DNA of 64,000 bases from Actinophytocola sp049647105 (GTDB lineage: Bacteria > Actinomycetota > Actinomycetes > Mycobacteriales > Pseudonocardiaceae): positions 4,262-68,261 of the forward strand of contig NZ_JBARWZ010000010.1 of assembly GCF_049647105.1 (NCBI RefSeq), given 5' to 3'. Shown in pieces: positions 23,776 to 32,501 of this stretch (its first letter is position 1; the number at the start of each line of letters is the position of its first letter). Position numbers and translations under genes: made by a program. A model generated the notes under the pieces. The model saw only the letters and a program-made list of their open reading frames with translations. It ran no database searches and had not been told where the DNA came from.

Positions 23776-24731
23776 CAGTCTTCACTTCCTACCGAGGCGA
23801 GTGCGTTCGCACCGCCGACGATTTCGCTGATCTCCTGGGTGATCTGGCCCTGACGCGCCTGGTTGGCGAGCCGGGTGTAGGTCTTCACCAGGTCGTTCGC
23901 GTTGTCCGACGCCGACTTCATGGCGTTGCGCTGCGCGGCCAGCTGCGACGCCGCCGACTCGAGCAGCGCCGCGTAGATCCGGGTGTTGATGTACTTCGGC
24001 AGCAGCGCGGAGAGCAGCGCCTCTGCACTGGGCTCGAACGAGTAGGCGGACGGGATCACGTCGCTCTTTGGCTTCGTGTCCTCCGCCCCCTCCTCGGCGT
24101 ACTCCACCTCGAGCGGCGCGATCCGCTTGGCCACCGGCACCTGCGACAGCATCGAGCGGAACTCCGTGTACACGATGTGCAGCTCGTCGACGCCGAGGAT
24201 GCCGTCGGCACCCGCATCGTCACCCTCGTCGTCCGCACCCGAGTTGAACGCGGCGACCAGCGTCTTGCCCGCCTCCTGCGCGTTCTCGTAGCGCGGCACC
24301 TGGGTGAAGCCGGTCCAGCTCTCCTCGACCTTGCGGTCGCGGAACCGGTAGTAACCGACACCCTTGGAGCCCATCACGTACAGCACCGGCGTCTTGCCCT
24401 GCTCACGCAGCAGCGACTGAAGCTCCTCGGCGGCACGCAGCACGTTGGCGTTGTACGCACCGCAGAGGCCCTTGTCGCTGGTCACGACGAGCACGCCGAC
24501 CCGCTTGGGGTTCTGGCGCTCGGTCAGCAGCGGGTCGTCGAGCGTGGTGGCTGCGCTGGCCAGCGCGGAGAGGACCTTGGTGATCTCCTCCGAGTAGGGC
24601 CGGGACGCGTCCACCCGCGCCTGCGCCTTGCTGATGCGCGACGTGGCGATGAGCTCCATCGCCTTGGTGATCTTGCCGATGGACTTGGTCGCCCTGATCT
24701 TGGACCGTAGTTCGCGAAGTTGTGCGGCCAT
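23775..24731 (-). CDS. atpG: ATP synthase F1 subunit gamma
   Basis: This is the 318-residue rotor subunit. The N-terminal coiled-coil helix begins AAQLRELRSKIRATKSIGKITKAM (in part), with TSDKGLCGAYNANVLR in the Rossmann part and the C-terminal helix AMKSASDNANDLVKTY followed by TRLANQARQGQITQEISEIV. An acidic insertion (NSGADDEGDDAGADG) of about 15 residues occurs mid-protein, like the extra loop described in mycobacterial gamma. It overlaps atpD and follows atpA by 14 bp. Confidence 0.97.
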   Translation of the reverse strand: MAAQLRELRSKIRATKSIGKITKAMELIATSRISKAQARVDASRPYSEEITKVLSALASAATTLDDPLLTERQNPKRVGVLVVTSDKGLCGAYNANVLRAAEELQSLLREQGKTPVLYVMGSKGVGYYRFRDRKVEESWTGFTQVPRYENAQEAGKTLVAAFNSGADDEGDDAGADGILGVDELHIVYTEFRSMLSQVPVAKRIAPLEVEYAEEGAEDTKPKSDVIPSAYSFEPSAEALLSALLPKYINTRIYAALLESAASQLAAQRNAMKSASDNANDLVKTYTRLANQARQGQITQEISEIVGGANALASVGSED

Positions 24732-24745
24732 CTACTTCCGCCCGG

Positions 24746-26386
24746 TCAGCTCTTCGGGGCGGAGCGGTTGACCTTGACGGTCTCCTGCCCGACCTCGTCG
24801 ACGGACATGGCCTCTGCCTCTTCCTCGTTGAGGGGCTTGCCCTCGGAAGTGGTGAAGCCCTTCTTGAACTCGTTGGTCGCGTTGACCGCCCGTTCCGCGA
24901 GGTCGTCGGTCCACTTACCGGTGTCCCGGATCTCGGCGAGGATGCCCTCGTGCTTGTGGCGCAGGTTCTCCTGGAGCTCCCTGTTGAACCGCGCGACGTC
25001 CTCGACCGGCACCTCGTCGTAGTGACCGTTGGTGCCGAGGTACACGGTGACGACCTGCTGCTCGACCGGCACCGGCGAGTACTGCGGCTGCCTGAGCAGC
25101 TCGTACAGGCGGGCACCGCGGTCCAGCTGCGCACGCGACGCGGCGTCGAGGTCCGAGGCGAAGGCCGCGAACGACTTCAGCTCCTCGTACTGCGACAGGT
25201 CGATACGCATGGAGCCGGACACCGACTTCATGGCCTTGATCTGCGCGGCACCACCGACTCGCGACACCGACGTTGTCACGTCGACCGCCGGGCGCTGACC
25301 GGAGTTGAACAGGTCCGACTGGAAGAAGCACTGCCCGTCGGTGATCGAGATGACGTTCGTCGGGATGTAGGCGGAGATGTCGTTCGCCTTGGTCTCGATG
25401 ACCGGCAGACCGGTCAGCGAGCCGGCACCGAGCTCGTCGTTCAGCTTCGCGCAGCGCTCCAGCAGGCGGGAGTGCAAGTAGAAGACGTCGCCGGGGAACG
25501 CCTCGCGGCCCGGCGGGCGGCGCAGCAGCAGCGACAGGGCGCGGTACGCGTCGGCCTGCTTGGTCAGGTCGTCGAACACGATCAGGACGTGCTTGCCCTG
25601 GTACATCCAGTGCTGACCCAGCGCGGAGCCCGTGTAGGGGGCCAGCCACTTGAAGCCCGCCGAGTCCGACGCCGGGGCGGCGACGATCGTCGTGTACTCC
25701 AGCGCGCCGTTGTCCTCGAGCGCCTTGCGCACCGCGGCGATCGTGGTGCCCTTCTGGCCGATCGCGACGTAGATGCAGCGAACCTGCTTCTGCGGGTCGC
25801 CGGACTCCCAGTTCGCACGCTGGTTGAGGATCGTGTCGACGCAGACCGCGGTCTTGCCGGTCTTGCGGTCGCCGATGATCAGCTGGCGCTGGCCGCGGCC
25901 GATCGGGGTCATCGCGTCGATCGCGGTGATACCGGTCTGCAGCGGCTCGCTCACCGGCTGCCGCTGGACCACACTCGCGGCCTGCAGCTCCAGGGCGCGC
26001 GTCTCGTCCGCGGCGATGTCACCGAGGCCGTCGAGCGGCTTGCCGAGCGGGTCGATCACGCGACCGAGGAAGGCGTCGCCGACCGGGACCGAGAGGATCC
26101 GGCCGGTCCGCTTGACCTCCTGACCCTCCTCGATCTGCTCGTAGTTACCCAGGATGACCACACCGATCTGGCGCGGCTCCAGGTTCTGCGCGACTCCGAG
26201 AATCCCACCCGGGAACTCGAGAAGCTCGTTTGCCATGGTCGAGGGCAGGCCCTCGACGTGCGCCACGCCGTCACCGGTGTCGACGACGAGGCCGACCTCC
26301 TCCCGGTTGACGTCAGGCGAGTAACTGGACACGTAGTTGTCGATCGCACTGCGAATCTCGTCCGACGAGATCGTCAGCTCCGCCAT
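24746..26386 (-). CDS. atpA: ATP synthase F1 subunit alpha
   Basis: This is the 546-residue non-catalytic nucleotide-binding subunit. The P-loop is GDRKTGKTAVC, preceded by the conserved RGQRQLIIGD. The arginine finger region reads SVSRVGGAAQIKAMK. The C-terminal extension after about residue 510 is acidic (LNEEEAEAMSVDEV), as in mycobacteria where an alpha-subunit tail suppresses hydrolysis. It lies between atpH (52 bp upstream) and atpG (14 bp). Confidence 0.98.
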   Translation of the reverse strand: MAELTISSDEIRSAIDNYVSSYSPDVNREEVGLVVDTGDGVAHVEGLPSTMANELLEFPGGILGVAQNLEPRQIGVVILGNYEQIEEGQEVKRTGRILSVPVGDAFLGRVIDPLGKPLDGLGDIAADETRALELQAASVVQRQPVSEPLQTGITAIDAMTPIGRGQRQLIIGDRKTGKTAVCVDTILNQRANWESGDPQKQVRCIYVAIGQKGTTIAAVRKALEDNGALEYTTIVAAPASDSAGFKWLAPYTGSALGQHWMYQGKHVLIVFDDLTKQADAYRALSLLLRRPPGREAFPGDVFYLHSRLLERCAKLNDELGAGSLTGLPVIETKANDISAYIPTNVISITDGQCFFQSDLFNSGQRPAVDVTTSVSRVGGAAQIKAMKSVSGSMRIDLSQYEELKSFAAFASDLDAASRAQLDRGARLYELLRQPQYSPVPVEQQVVTVYLGTNGHYDEVPVEDVARFNRELQENLRHKHEGILAEIRDTGKWTDDLAERAVNATNEFKKGFTTSEGKPLNEEEAEAMSVDEVGQETVKVNRSAPKS

Positions 26387-26437
26387 GTCGTTCCCGCTCC
26401 TACCGTCTGTGTCTTTCTCAGAAGTTTGTGCTCGCCG

Positions 26438-27280
26438 CTAGCCCGCGAGTCGCCGGCGCAGCTCGTCGATGCGACCGATGGCGCTGCCATCGATGACCTC
26501 GTCGCCCACCTTGATCACCAGGCCACCCTGGATGGTCGGGTCGACCTCGACATGCAGTGCGATCGGCCGCGAGTAGATGCGCTGCAGGGTCGCGGCGAGC
26601 CGCTCCTCCTGCTCGTCGCTCAGCGGGACCGGCGCGACCACCGTGGCCACGGACCGCTCACGCCGCTTGGCCGCCTCGGCGGCCAGCTCGGCAAGCCCGC
26701 TGACGACCGTCCGCCCGCGCGGCACGGTCACCAGCTGCTCGATCAGGCGAACGGTGACGCTGTCGGCCTTCTCCCCGATCAGCTCGCGGATCAGCGCGGC
26801 CTTGCCTTCCAGCGGGGCGGTCCGGTCGGACAGCGCCCGCTCCAGCTCACTGTCCGCGGCGACGATCCGGCCGAACCGGAACAACTCGTCCTCCACCGCG
26901 TCCAGGTGGCCTTCCCGCTCCGCGTGCACGAGCAGCGCGATGCGGCCCAGCTCGTCCATGCCGTCGACCAGCTCGCGTGGCGACGACCACCGCTCGACGA
27001 CCGCGGCGGTCAGCACCTGCAGTGTCGGCGCGCTGACCTTGCCGGACAGCAGCTGGGTGAGCAGGTCCTCGCGTCGGCCCCGCTCCGCCGACGAGTCGCC
27101 GAGCACGCGGCGAAGGCCGACCTCTCCGTCGAGCAGCCGCACGACGGAGAGCACCTCGTCGCCGAGCTGCTCGGCAGGCACGCTCTTTGCCCGCGCGGCC
27201 GGCTTGGCGCTCAGCACCTCGAGCAGCTTCTGCTCTGCGATGGCGAGCGCTTCGCGGCTAGCGGCGTGGAACAGCGTCAT
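26438..27280 (-). CDS. atpH: ATP synthase F1 subunit delta
   Basis: This 280-residue delta subunit joins F1 to the peripheral stalk. It is longer than the E. coli form (177 residues), as in other actinobacteria, but is a separate gene from the b subunit, unlike the b-delta fusion of mycobacteria. The C-terminal OSCP block is clear (SRPIALHVEVDPTIQGGLVI, KVGDEVIDGSAIGRIDELRR). ATG 27280 is chosen over an in-frame TTG two codons upstream. Confidence 0.95.
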   Translation of the reverse strand: MTLFHAASREALAIAEQKLLEVLSAKPAARAKSVPAEQLGDEVLSVVRLLDGEVGLRRVLGDSSAERGRREDLLTQLLSGKVSAPTLQVLTAAVVERWSSPRELVDGMDELGRIALLVHAEREGHLDAVEDELFRFGRIVAADSELERALSDRTAPLEGKAALIRELIGEKADSVTVRLIEQLVTVPRGRTVVSGLAELAAEAAKRRERSVATVVAPVPLSDEQEERLAATLQRIYSRPIALHVEVDPTIQGGLVIKVGDEVIDGSAIGRIDELRRRLAG

Positions 27281-27307
27281 CGTCAATCCCGTCCGTCCTC
27301 GAAAGAC

Positions 27308-27850
27308 CTAGTTCCGCGCCGAGACCGAGTCGAGGTCGTCGAGGAACCGGTCCACGGTGCCTCGGCGGCGCGCATCGTCCTCGAGAGACTCACCGACGAT
27401 CCGGCTCGCCAGCTCGACCGCGTGACGACCGAGGTCGGCACGCAGCTCCGCGACGATCTGTGCGCGCTGGGCCTCCAGCTGTGCGCGCCCAGCAGCCACG
27501 ATACGTGCGGCTTCGTCCTGCGCCTGGGTGCGGAGCTCTTCCTTGATCTGCTCCGCCTCCAGCCGGGCGTCGTCCCGGATGCGTGCGGACTCGGCCCGCG
27601 CCTCGGCGAGCTGCGCCTGGTAGGTCTGCAGCGCCTTCTCGGCTTCGGCCTGAGCCTCCTCGGCCCTCTTGATGCCGCCTTCGATCTTCTCGGTGCGCTC
27701 CTTGTAGAGCGCCTCGAACCGCGGGAACGCGAACTTCTGCAGCACCCACAGCAGAAGCAGGAACGCGACCGCTCCGAGGATGATCTCGGAAACGTGCGGA
27801 ATGATCGGACTCGGCTCTTCCGCGGCCAGAACAATCGCGGTATTCACCAT
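27308..27850 (-). CDS. atpF: ATP synthase Fo subunit b
   Basis: This is the 180-residue peripheral-stalk subunit. It has one membrane helix (ILGAVAFLLLLWVLQKFAFP) followed by a long charged coiled coil (KERTEKIEGGIKRAEEAQAE onward) that dimerises. It is translated from an ATG 30 bp after atpE. The gene is standard in length and position. Confidence 0.96.
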   Translation of the reverse strand: MVNTAIVLAAEEPSPIIPHVSEIILGAVAFLLLLWVLQKFAFPRFEALYKERTEKIEGGIKRAEEAQAEAEKALQTYQAQLAEARAESARIRDDARLEAEQIKEELRTQAQDEAARIVAAGRAQLEAQRAQIVAELRADLGRHAVELASRIVGESLEDDARRRGTVDRFLDDLDSVSARN

Positions 27851-27880
27851 GGTGGCTCCCGGAGCGTCAGAAGGGGGGAC

Positions 27881-28141
27881 TTACTCAGGTGCGCCGCCCG
27901 TGGACGCGATGAAGAACAGCACCAGGCCGATCAGCGCGAGGACCTCGACCAGGACGAAGGTCTGCCACGCGATGCTCATCAGCTTGCTCTGGGCCTCCGG
28001 CTGACGCGCGGTGCCGTTGATGACGGCGGCGAAGATGAGACCCACGCCGACGCCCGGGCCGATCGCACCAAGGCCGTAACCGATAAGCGAAAGGCCCGGG
28101 TTCAGGTTGAAGGACTCCTGGGCGAGGTGAATGGCGCTCAC
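27881..28141 (-). CDS. atpE: ATP synthase Fo subunit c
   Basis: This 86-residue c-ring hairpin proteolipid has helix 1 with the tight Gly/Ala pattern GLGAIGPGVGVGLIFAA, the polar loop ARQPEAQSK, and helix 2 FVLVEVLALIGLVLFF carrying the proton-binding Glu. The GTG start has AAGGA about 9 nt upstream. The Glu-containing helix is the site where diarylquinolines bind in mycobacteria; the surrounding residues differ and sensitivity cannot be predicted here. Confidence 0.97.
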   Translation of the reverse strand: MSAIHLAQESFNLNPGLSLIGYGLGAIGPGVGVGLIFAAVINGTARQPEAQSKLMSIAWQTFVLVEVLALIGLVLFFIASTGGAPE

Positions 28142-28214
28142 TTGATTTGTTTCCTTCCAAACTCGGTCCGCGAGGTTTCGCGGATCGGGTGCATGCCTTT
28201 AATCGGTTGTGAAA

Positions 28215-28997
28215 TCAGTGGTCCGCGGTCAGGGCGGCGCTGATGTAGTTCGCCGCCAGCAACGCGAAGATGTACGCCTGAAGGACCTGGATCAGGGCTT
28301 CGACGAACGTCATCGCGATGGCGAAAGCCCACGAGACCAACGAAACCGGCTTCAGGGGGCCACTAGCCTCGAATAACAGGTACTGACCCGCGAGCGTGAA
28401 CACGATCAGGATCAGGTGACCCGCGAACATCGCGGCGAATACTCGGATCGCGTGCGTGAGGGGGTTCATGAAGAACTTCACGAACGCCTCGACCGGCACG
28501 AGCAGCAGGAGCACCGGCTTCGGCACGCCAGGCGGCACGAGCTGGTTCTTGAGGTGGCCGACGAACCCGTGCCTGCGGAGGCCGATGTAGTGCCACAGCG
28601 GGTAGACGATCAGGAGCGAGATCGCCAGTGGGAACCCGATGTGCGAGAAGGTCGGGAACTGGATGAACGGGATGAGGCCGAAGATATTGTTGACCAGTAC
28701 GAAGACGAACATCGTGACGATCAACGGCACGTACGGCCGGAATTCCTTGGAGCCGATCAGCTCCCGCGCGATGTTGTTGCGCCCGAAGTCGTAGATCGAC
28801 TCGGCGACGAACGTGAAACGGCTCGGCACCACCGAGAGGCGGCGCGACGCCATCACGAAGAACAACGCGATGATGACCACTGACAGCACCACGAGCAACA
28901 TCGGCTTGGTGATGCCCAGAAATAGGGGTGGGAGGTTGAAGTCACCCGCACCCGGGGGAACGAACTCTCCACCCTCTGCTAGCCACAGCGCCCGCAA
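28215..28997 (-). CDS. atpB: ATP synthase Fo subunit a
   Basis: This is the 260-residue stator channel subunit. The essential Arg is in NPLTHAIRVFAAMFAGH, and the C-terminal helix reads MTFVEALIQVLQAYIFALLA with conserved Gln and Glu. There are about five or six membrane helices. TTG at 28997 is chosen because AAGGAG lies 5-6 nt upstream. The gene heads the Fo/F1 structural genes after a 210-bp gap from atpI that contains a small hairpin. Confidence 0.96.
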   Translation of the reverse strand: MRALWLAEGGEFVPPGAGDFNLPPLFLGITKPMLLVVLSVVIIALFFVMASRRLSVVPSRFTFVAESIYDFGRNNIARELIGSKEFRPYVPLIVTMFVFVLVNNIFGLIPFIQFPTFSHIGFPLAISLLIVYPLWHYIGLRRHGFVGHLKNQLVPPGVPKPVLLLLVPVEAFVKFFMNPLTHAIRVFAAMFAGHLILIVFTLAGQYLLFEASGPLKPVSLVSWAFAIAMTFVEALIQVLQAYIFALLAANYISAALTADH

Positions 28998-29099
28998 CTG
29001 GGCTCCTTCCGGTTCTCCCGGCCGGCAGGTTCACACCGCCGGGGGAATCGTCACGATCAGGACGTAACGTACCTCAGGCAGCCCGCGCAACTGACAGCG

Positions 29100-29122
29100 G
29101 CACCCCTGCTCGTGAGGGGTGC
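29100..29122 (-). other. Hairpin in the atpI-atpB gap
   Basis: GCACCCCT (29100-29107) and AGGGGTGC (29115-29122) form an 8-bp perfect stem with a 7-nt loop in the 210-bp gap (28998-29207). It may terminate the wecA-atpI transcript or lie in the leader of the atpB message. A TACGTT -10-like box lies just downstream on the minus strand. Confidence 0.5.
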
Positions 29123-29207
29123 GCCCTGGGCTTGTGAACCGAGGTACAAGCGCACCCTATCAGCCGCTCCGGGCCAAGAAGAACGCGCGTACTACTTGGT
29201 AGAAGAT

Positions 29208-29708
29208 CTACTGGTCGTCGTCATTGATGATCAAGGTCGGCAGCTTCGTGCGGCGGAAGGCGACGGTGTCCATGGCCGCCCAGACGATCACCACGGCCAG
29301 CATCGTGAACGCCAGCGACCTCGTGTGCAGCCAGGTGATCTCACGCAGAACCATCAGCACCAGCAGCAGGATGATCATCTTGCCGATGAACCCGCCGAGC
29401 GCGCCGGTCATCACCATCATCGGGTTCAGCGCGGCCGTCTTGCGCATCAGCCACCAGGTGGCGAGCGACGACGCGACCGCGACCGCCCCGCCGACCAGCG
29501 CGGCGACTCCACCACGCGCGCCGTACAGCACGCTCGCCACGACGATGCCGACGACGATCGTCGCCACCGCGGGCCAGATCGCGTACCGGAGCATCGCGTC
29601 CGCCAGGCGGGTCACGGCCTCGCCGTGGGTCTTGGGCAGGTCGGTCTGAATGCCCAGGTCAGCGGCGCTCGGCTCGCTGTCGGTCTTCTTCTTCTCGGTC
29701 TCTGTCAT
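29208..29708 (-). CDS. atpI: AtpI-like ATP synthase accessory membrane protein
   Basis: This is a 166-residue protein with an acidic/basic N-terminus (TETEKKKTDSEPS) and four transmembrane helices in two pairs (WPAVATIVVGIVVASVLYGA; GGVAALVGGAVAVASSLATW; GFIGKMIILLLVLMVL; AFTMLAVVIVWAAMDTVAF). The gene lies upstream of atpB as in most atp operons. AtpI-type proteins assist c-ring assembly or magnesium uptake. Sequence is poorly conserved in the family, so the name rests mostly on topology and context. Confidence 0.85.
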   Translation of the reverse strand: MTETEKKKTDSEPSAADLGIQTDLPKTHGEAVTRLADAMLRYAIWPAVATIVVGIVVASVLYGARGGVAALVGGAVAVASSLATWWLMRKTAALNPMMVMTGALGGFIGKMIILLLVLMVLREITWLHTRSLAFTMLAVVIVWAAMDTVAFRRTKLPTLIINDDDQ

Positions 29709-29744
29709 CTCAGGAATGGTTTTCGCTCCGCAAGCTGCGCTCAG

Positions 29745-30890
29745 TCATCTCGCCCTGAGTCTAGGTACGACCGAGACGACGAGCGCGATCAGGAGGCCGA
29801 TCCCGATCCCCCACCCCACGGCCAACGCGTCGAACAGGCTCAGCGCGACGGTCCCGAACGCCAGCACGGCGGCCCACAGGTAGATCAACAGCACGGCCCT
29901 GCGCTGGGAGTGACCGATCTCCAGCAGCCGGTGGTGGAGGTGCATCTTGTCGGCGTGGAACGGCGAGAGGCCCTTGCGAGTGCGCCGCACCACGGCCATC
30001 AGCAGGTCCAGCACCGGTACGAACAGCACAGCGGCGACCACCAGCAGTGGCGACAGGAGCGCGATCGTCTCGGTGCCGTCGAGGCTCTGCACCTTGCCAG
30101 ACGCCGAGGTGCTGGCCGCCGCCATCATCAGGCCGATCAGCATCGAGCCGGAGTCGCCCATGAAGATCTTCGCGGGCTGGAAGTTGTGCGGCAGGAAGCC
30201 GAGGCACGCGCCAGCCAGTGTCGCGGCGATCAGCGCGGGCGGGTAGTAGGTGACGTCGCCGCCGGACTGCTCCAGCAGGTGCAGCGAGAACGCACAGGTC
30301 GCGACGGACGAGATGAGCCCAACCCCCGCCGCGAGCCCGTCAAGCCCGTCGACGAAGTTGATCGCGTTGACCATCGTGACGACGAGCAGCACGGTCAGGA
30401 TCGCGCCCTGGTTCTGGTCCAGGATCAGCAGCGAGCCGCCCGCCCCGTTGCCACCCCACGGCACCCAGAAGATGATCCACTGCAGACCGAGCAGCACGAG
30501 AATGCCTGCACACGTCGTCTGGCCCGCGAGCTTGGTGAGCGAGTCCAGCTCGAACCGGTCGTCGAGCATCCCGATCACCATGATCAGGCCGCCGCCCAGC
30601 AGGATCGCGGTCGGGTCGAGCGAGTAGTCGAACGCGCGGCGCAGCACCGGCAGCTGGTGCGCGAGCAGCATGCCACCGCACACGCCGAGGTACATCGCGA
30701 GCCCGCCGAGACGCGGGATCGGCACCGTGTGCACGTCGCGTTGCCGAGGGTAGGCGACCGCGCCCCACCGCAGCGCGAACAGCCGCACGACGCCGGTGAA
30801 CAGGAACGTCAGGACCGCCGTCGTCAGCCCGACCAGCAGATACTCCCGGATCGGGAGGCCTGCGGGCTGGAAGTTCTGTGCCAGGTCCAC
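29745..30890 (-). CDS. wecA: Polyprenyl-phosphate GlcNAc-1-phosphate transferase (WecA/TagO type)
   Basis: This is a 381-residue MraY/WecA-superfamily membrane enzyme with about 11 helices that loads a sugar-1-phosphate onto decaprenyl/undecaprenyl phosphate. Mycobacterial WecA (Rfe) begins the arabinogalactan linker. Conserved catalytic motifs are the aspartate pair GMLDDRFELDSLTKLAGQ, NFVDGLDGLAAGVGLI, MGDSGSMLIGLM and the C-terminal HADKMHLHHRLLEIGHSQRR (HIHH-like basic loop). GTG 30890 lies 4 bp after a short peptide ORF. The location just upstream of atpI matches mycobacteria. Confidence 0.95.
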   Translation of the reverse strand: MDLAQNFQPAGLPIREYLLVGLTTAVLTFLFTGVVRLFALRWGAVAYPRQRDVHTVPIPRLGGLAMYLGVCGGMLLAHQLPVLRRAFDYSLDPTAILLGGGLIMVIGMLDDRFELDSLTKLAGQTTCAGILVLLGLQWIIFWVPWGGNGAGGSLLILDQNQGAILTVLLVVTMVNAINFVDGLDGLAAGVGLISSVATCAFSLHLLEQSGGDVTYYPPALIAATLAGACLGFLPHNFQPAKIFMGDSGSMLIGLMMAAASTSASGKVQSLDGTETIALLSPLLVVAAVLFVPVLDLLMAVVRRTRKGLSPFHADKMHLHHRLLEIGHSQRRAVLLIYLWAAVLAFGTVALSLFDALAVGWGIGIGLLIALVVSVVPRLRAR

Positions 30891-30894
30891 GCGC

Positions 30895-30966
30895 TCAGTC
30901 CCGGGGGTAGGCGGGGTGCGACGCGGCCAGCGATTCGAAGTCCGGGCCCCAGAACGGCGTGTTCAA
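30895..30966 (-). other. Short peptide ORF or gene remnant before wecA
   Basis: On the minus strand a frame open from about 31008 ends at TGA 30895-30897, 4 bp before the wecA GTG. From the TTG at 30966 it would encode 23 residues, NTPFWGPDFESLAASHPAYP and three more. The composition (Trp, two Phe, Tyr, buried-looking spacing) resembles the end of a real protein. It lies exactly at the left edge of the inserted ppk2-to-sua5 block, so it may be the cut-off end of an ancestral gene or a leader peptide. Confidence 0.35.
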
Positions 30967-31033
30967 CCCTGCTGCTTCTCTCTCGTGGCGGATTTGCCGG
31001 GCCAGGTTACCGCGAGCGGGTTACGGTCCGTGG

Positions 31034-31807
31034 ATGACCAAGCTGAACTACGAGGCTGAGCTGGCCAACCTGCACCTCGAACTGGTGAAGCTGCAGGACT
31101 GGGTCAAGGCGAAGGGCCTGCGCGTGGCCGTCCTGTTCGAGGGTCGCGACGCGGCGGGCAAGGGTGGTGCCATCAAACGCATCACCGAACCACTGAACCC
31201 ACGCGTCTGCCGGATCGCGGCGCTCGGCACCCCCACCGAACGTGAGAAGTCCCAGTGGTACTTCCAGCGGTACGTCACACACCTCCCCGCCGCGGGAGAG
31301 ATCGTCCTGTTCGACCGTTCCTGGTACAACCGCGCCGGCGTCGAACACGTGATGGGCTTCTGCACCGAGGCCGAGTACCAGGAGTTCCTGCGGTCGGCCC
31401 CGGAGTTCGAGCGGATGCTCATCAGGTCGGGGATCATCCTGGTGAAGTACTGGTTCTCGGTGTCCGACAAGAACCAGGAGAAGCGTTTCCAGCAACGCAT
31501 GCGCGACCGCACGAAACGCTGGAAGATCTCCCCGATGGACCTCGAGGCACGGCGTCGCTGGTTCGACTATTCGAAGGCCAAGGACGTGATGTTCGCCCAC
31601 ACGGACGTGAAGGCTTCCCCGTGGTGGGTCGTGGAGGCGGACTCGAAGAAACGGGCGAGGCTGAACTGCATTTCGCACCTGCTGAGCCAGGTCCCGTACG
31701 AGGACGTCGACCCACCGGCGCTGGAGCTCCCCCCACGCGGCCCTGAGGACCCGGACTACAAGCGCCCACCGAAGAAGTCGATGCGCTTCGTCCCGGCAAG
31801 GTTCTGA
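31034..31807 (+). CDS. ppk2: Polyphosphate kinase 2 family protein
   Basis: This 257-residue PPK2 enzyme transfers phosphate between polyphosphate and nucleotides. Walker A is FEGRDAAGKGGAIKR, the lid module has Arg-rich helices (QQRMRDRTKRWKISPMD), and Walker B is VLFDRSWYNRAGVEHVMGF. The conserved KYWFSVSDKNQEKRF block follows. A single PPK2 domain of this length is class I or III; the preferred nucleotide cannot be read from sequence. A TTACGG box 6 nt before the ATG and the lack of a ribosome site suggest a leaderless message. The gene is on the plus strand, against the surrounding core genes. Confidence 0.95.
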   Translation: MTKLNYEAELANLHLELVKLQDWVKAKGLRVAVLFEGRDAAGKGGAIKRITEPLNPRVCRIAALGTPTEREKSQWYFQRYVTHLPAAGEIVLFDRSWYNRAGVEHVMGFCTEAEYQEFLRSAPEFERMLIRSGIILVKYWFSVSDKNQEKRFQQRMRDRTKRWKISPMDLEARRRWFDYSKAKDVMFAHTDVKASPWWVVEADSKKRARLNCISHLLSQVPYEDVDPPALELPPRGPEDPDYKRPPKKSMRFVPARF

Positions 31808-31811
31808 CACC

Positions 31812-32444
31812 TCACGGCCGGGAATTGGCCACCATGGCGTCGTAGACGGGCTGCATCCGGGGCCATTCCTCATCCGGGGCGGAGGCGAACACGAAGTACT
31901 CGACCCCGCCGACGAGCCAGTACAAGGCGTGCACCCGCTGGAGTCCGCGCCCGTCCCGGTGCTGGAACTCCCACTCCACCGCCGGATGCCCACCATAGGT
32001 GGCGCTGCGCAGATCCAGCCGCCGGTAGGCAACCGTCCTGGCCGCGAAACCGGACTCGTAAGCCACATGCACCCGCACGATGTCCGGCGAGGTGGCACGA
32101 GCCCCGCCGAACCCGACGATCCGCGAAGGATCGGAAGGGTCGACAGCCCGCATGGCCCCGGGCCCGCCCGCCGAAACGGACCGCCACTCGTCGGGGATCA
32201 CCGTCGACAGCTGGGCGGGACCCCCCACCCGCTGGAACCCGGCGGGCGCGGTACTTGACGCCACGGCCGGCGAGGAACCGTCCGACGAGATGTAGGGAGT
32301 CGGCCTCTCGGCCCCGGCGGCGTCGGTCTTCGGCATGGTCAGCAGGACGGCGCCGACCGCGGCGCTCACCACCACGTAGGCAGCGGCGAACGCCCACGCC
32401 ACCCGGCGTGAGCTGAGCGACTTGACGCTCCCCACCAGTTTCAC
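31812..32444 (-). CDS. Single-pass membrane protein, hypothetical
   Basis: This is a 210-residue protein with a transmembrane helix at about residues 14-35 (WAFAAAYVVVSAAVGAVLLTM) and an extracytoplasmic domain. That domain contains FQRVGGPAQLSTVIPDEWRS, RIVGFGGARATSPD and a C-terminal ALYWLVGGVEYFVFASAPDE, followed by MQPVYDAMVANSRP. This resembles PsbP/LpqN-like lipoprotein domains that bind small ligands, but I cannot name the family. GTG 32444 has a G-run 8 nt upstream; GTG 32435 is possible. The long 5' extension of this frame would run through the TPR gene and the repeat array and is not real. It is convergent with ppk2 and divergent from the TPR gene. Confidence 0.75.
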   Translation of the reverse strand: MKLVGSVKSLSSRRVAWAFAAAYVVVSAAVGAVLLTMPKTDAAGAERPTPYISSDGSSPAVASSTAPAGFQRVGGPAQLSTVIPDEWRSVSAGGPGAMRAVDPSDPSRIVGFGGARATSPDIVRVHVAYESGFAARTVAYRRLDLRSATYGGHPAVEWEFQHRDGRGLQRVHALYWLVGGVEYFVFASAPDEEWPRMQPVYDAMVANSRP

Positions 32445-32501
32445 CTCTACACCCCCCCGACATGGGTCTACCGAGAGTAACGTGCCCGCCGAGGTGATCC
32501 A

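Noticed and set aside
24722..28243. 1173-codon open frame on the plus strand across the ATP synthase genes
   Set aside because: It is antisense to atpA, atpH, atpF and atpE, which are certain. Long antisense frames arise from high GC codon use.
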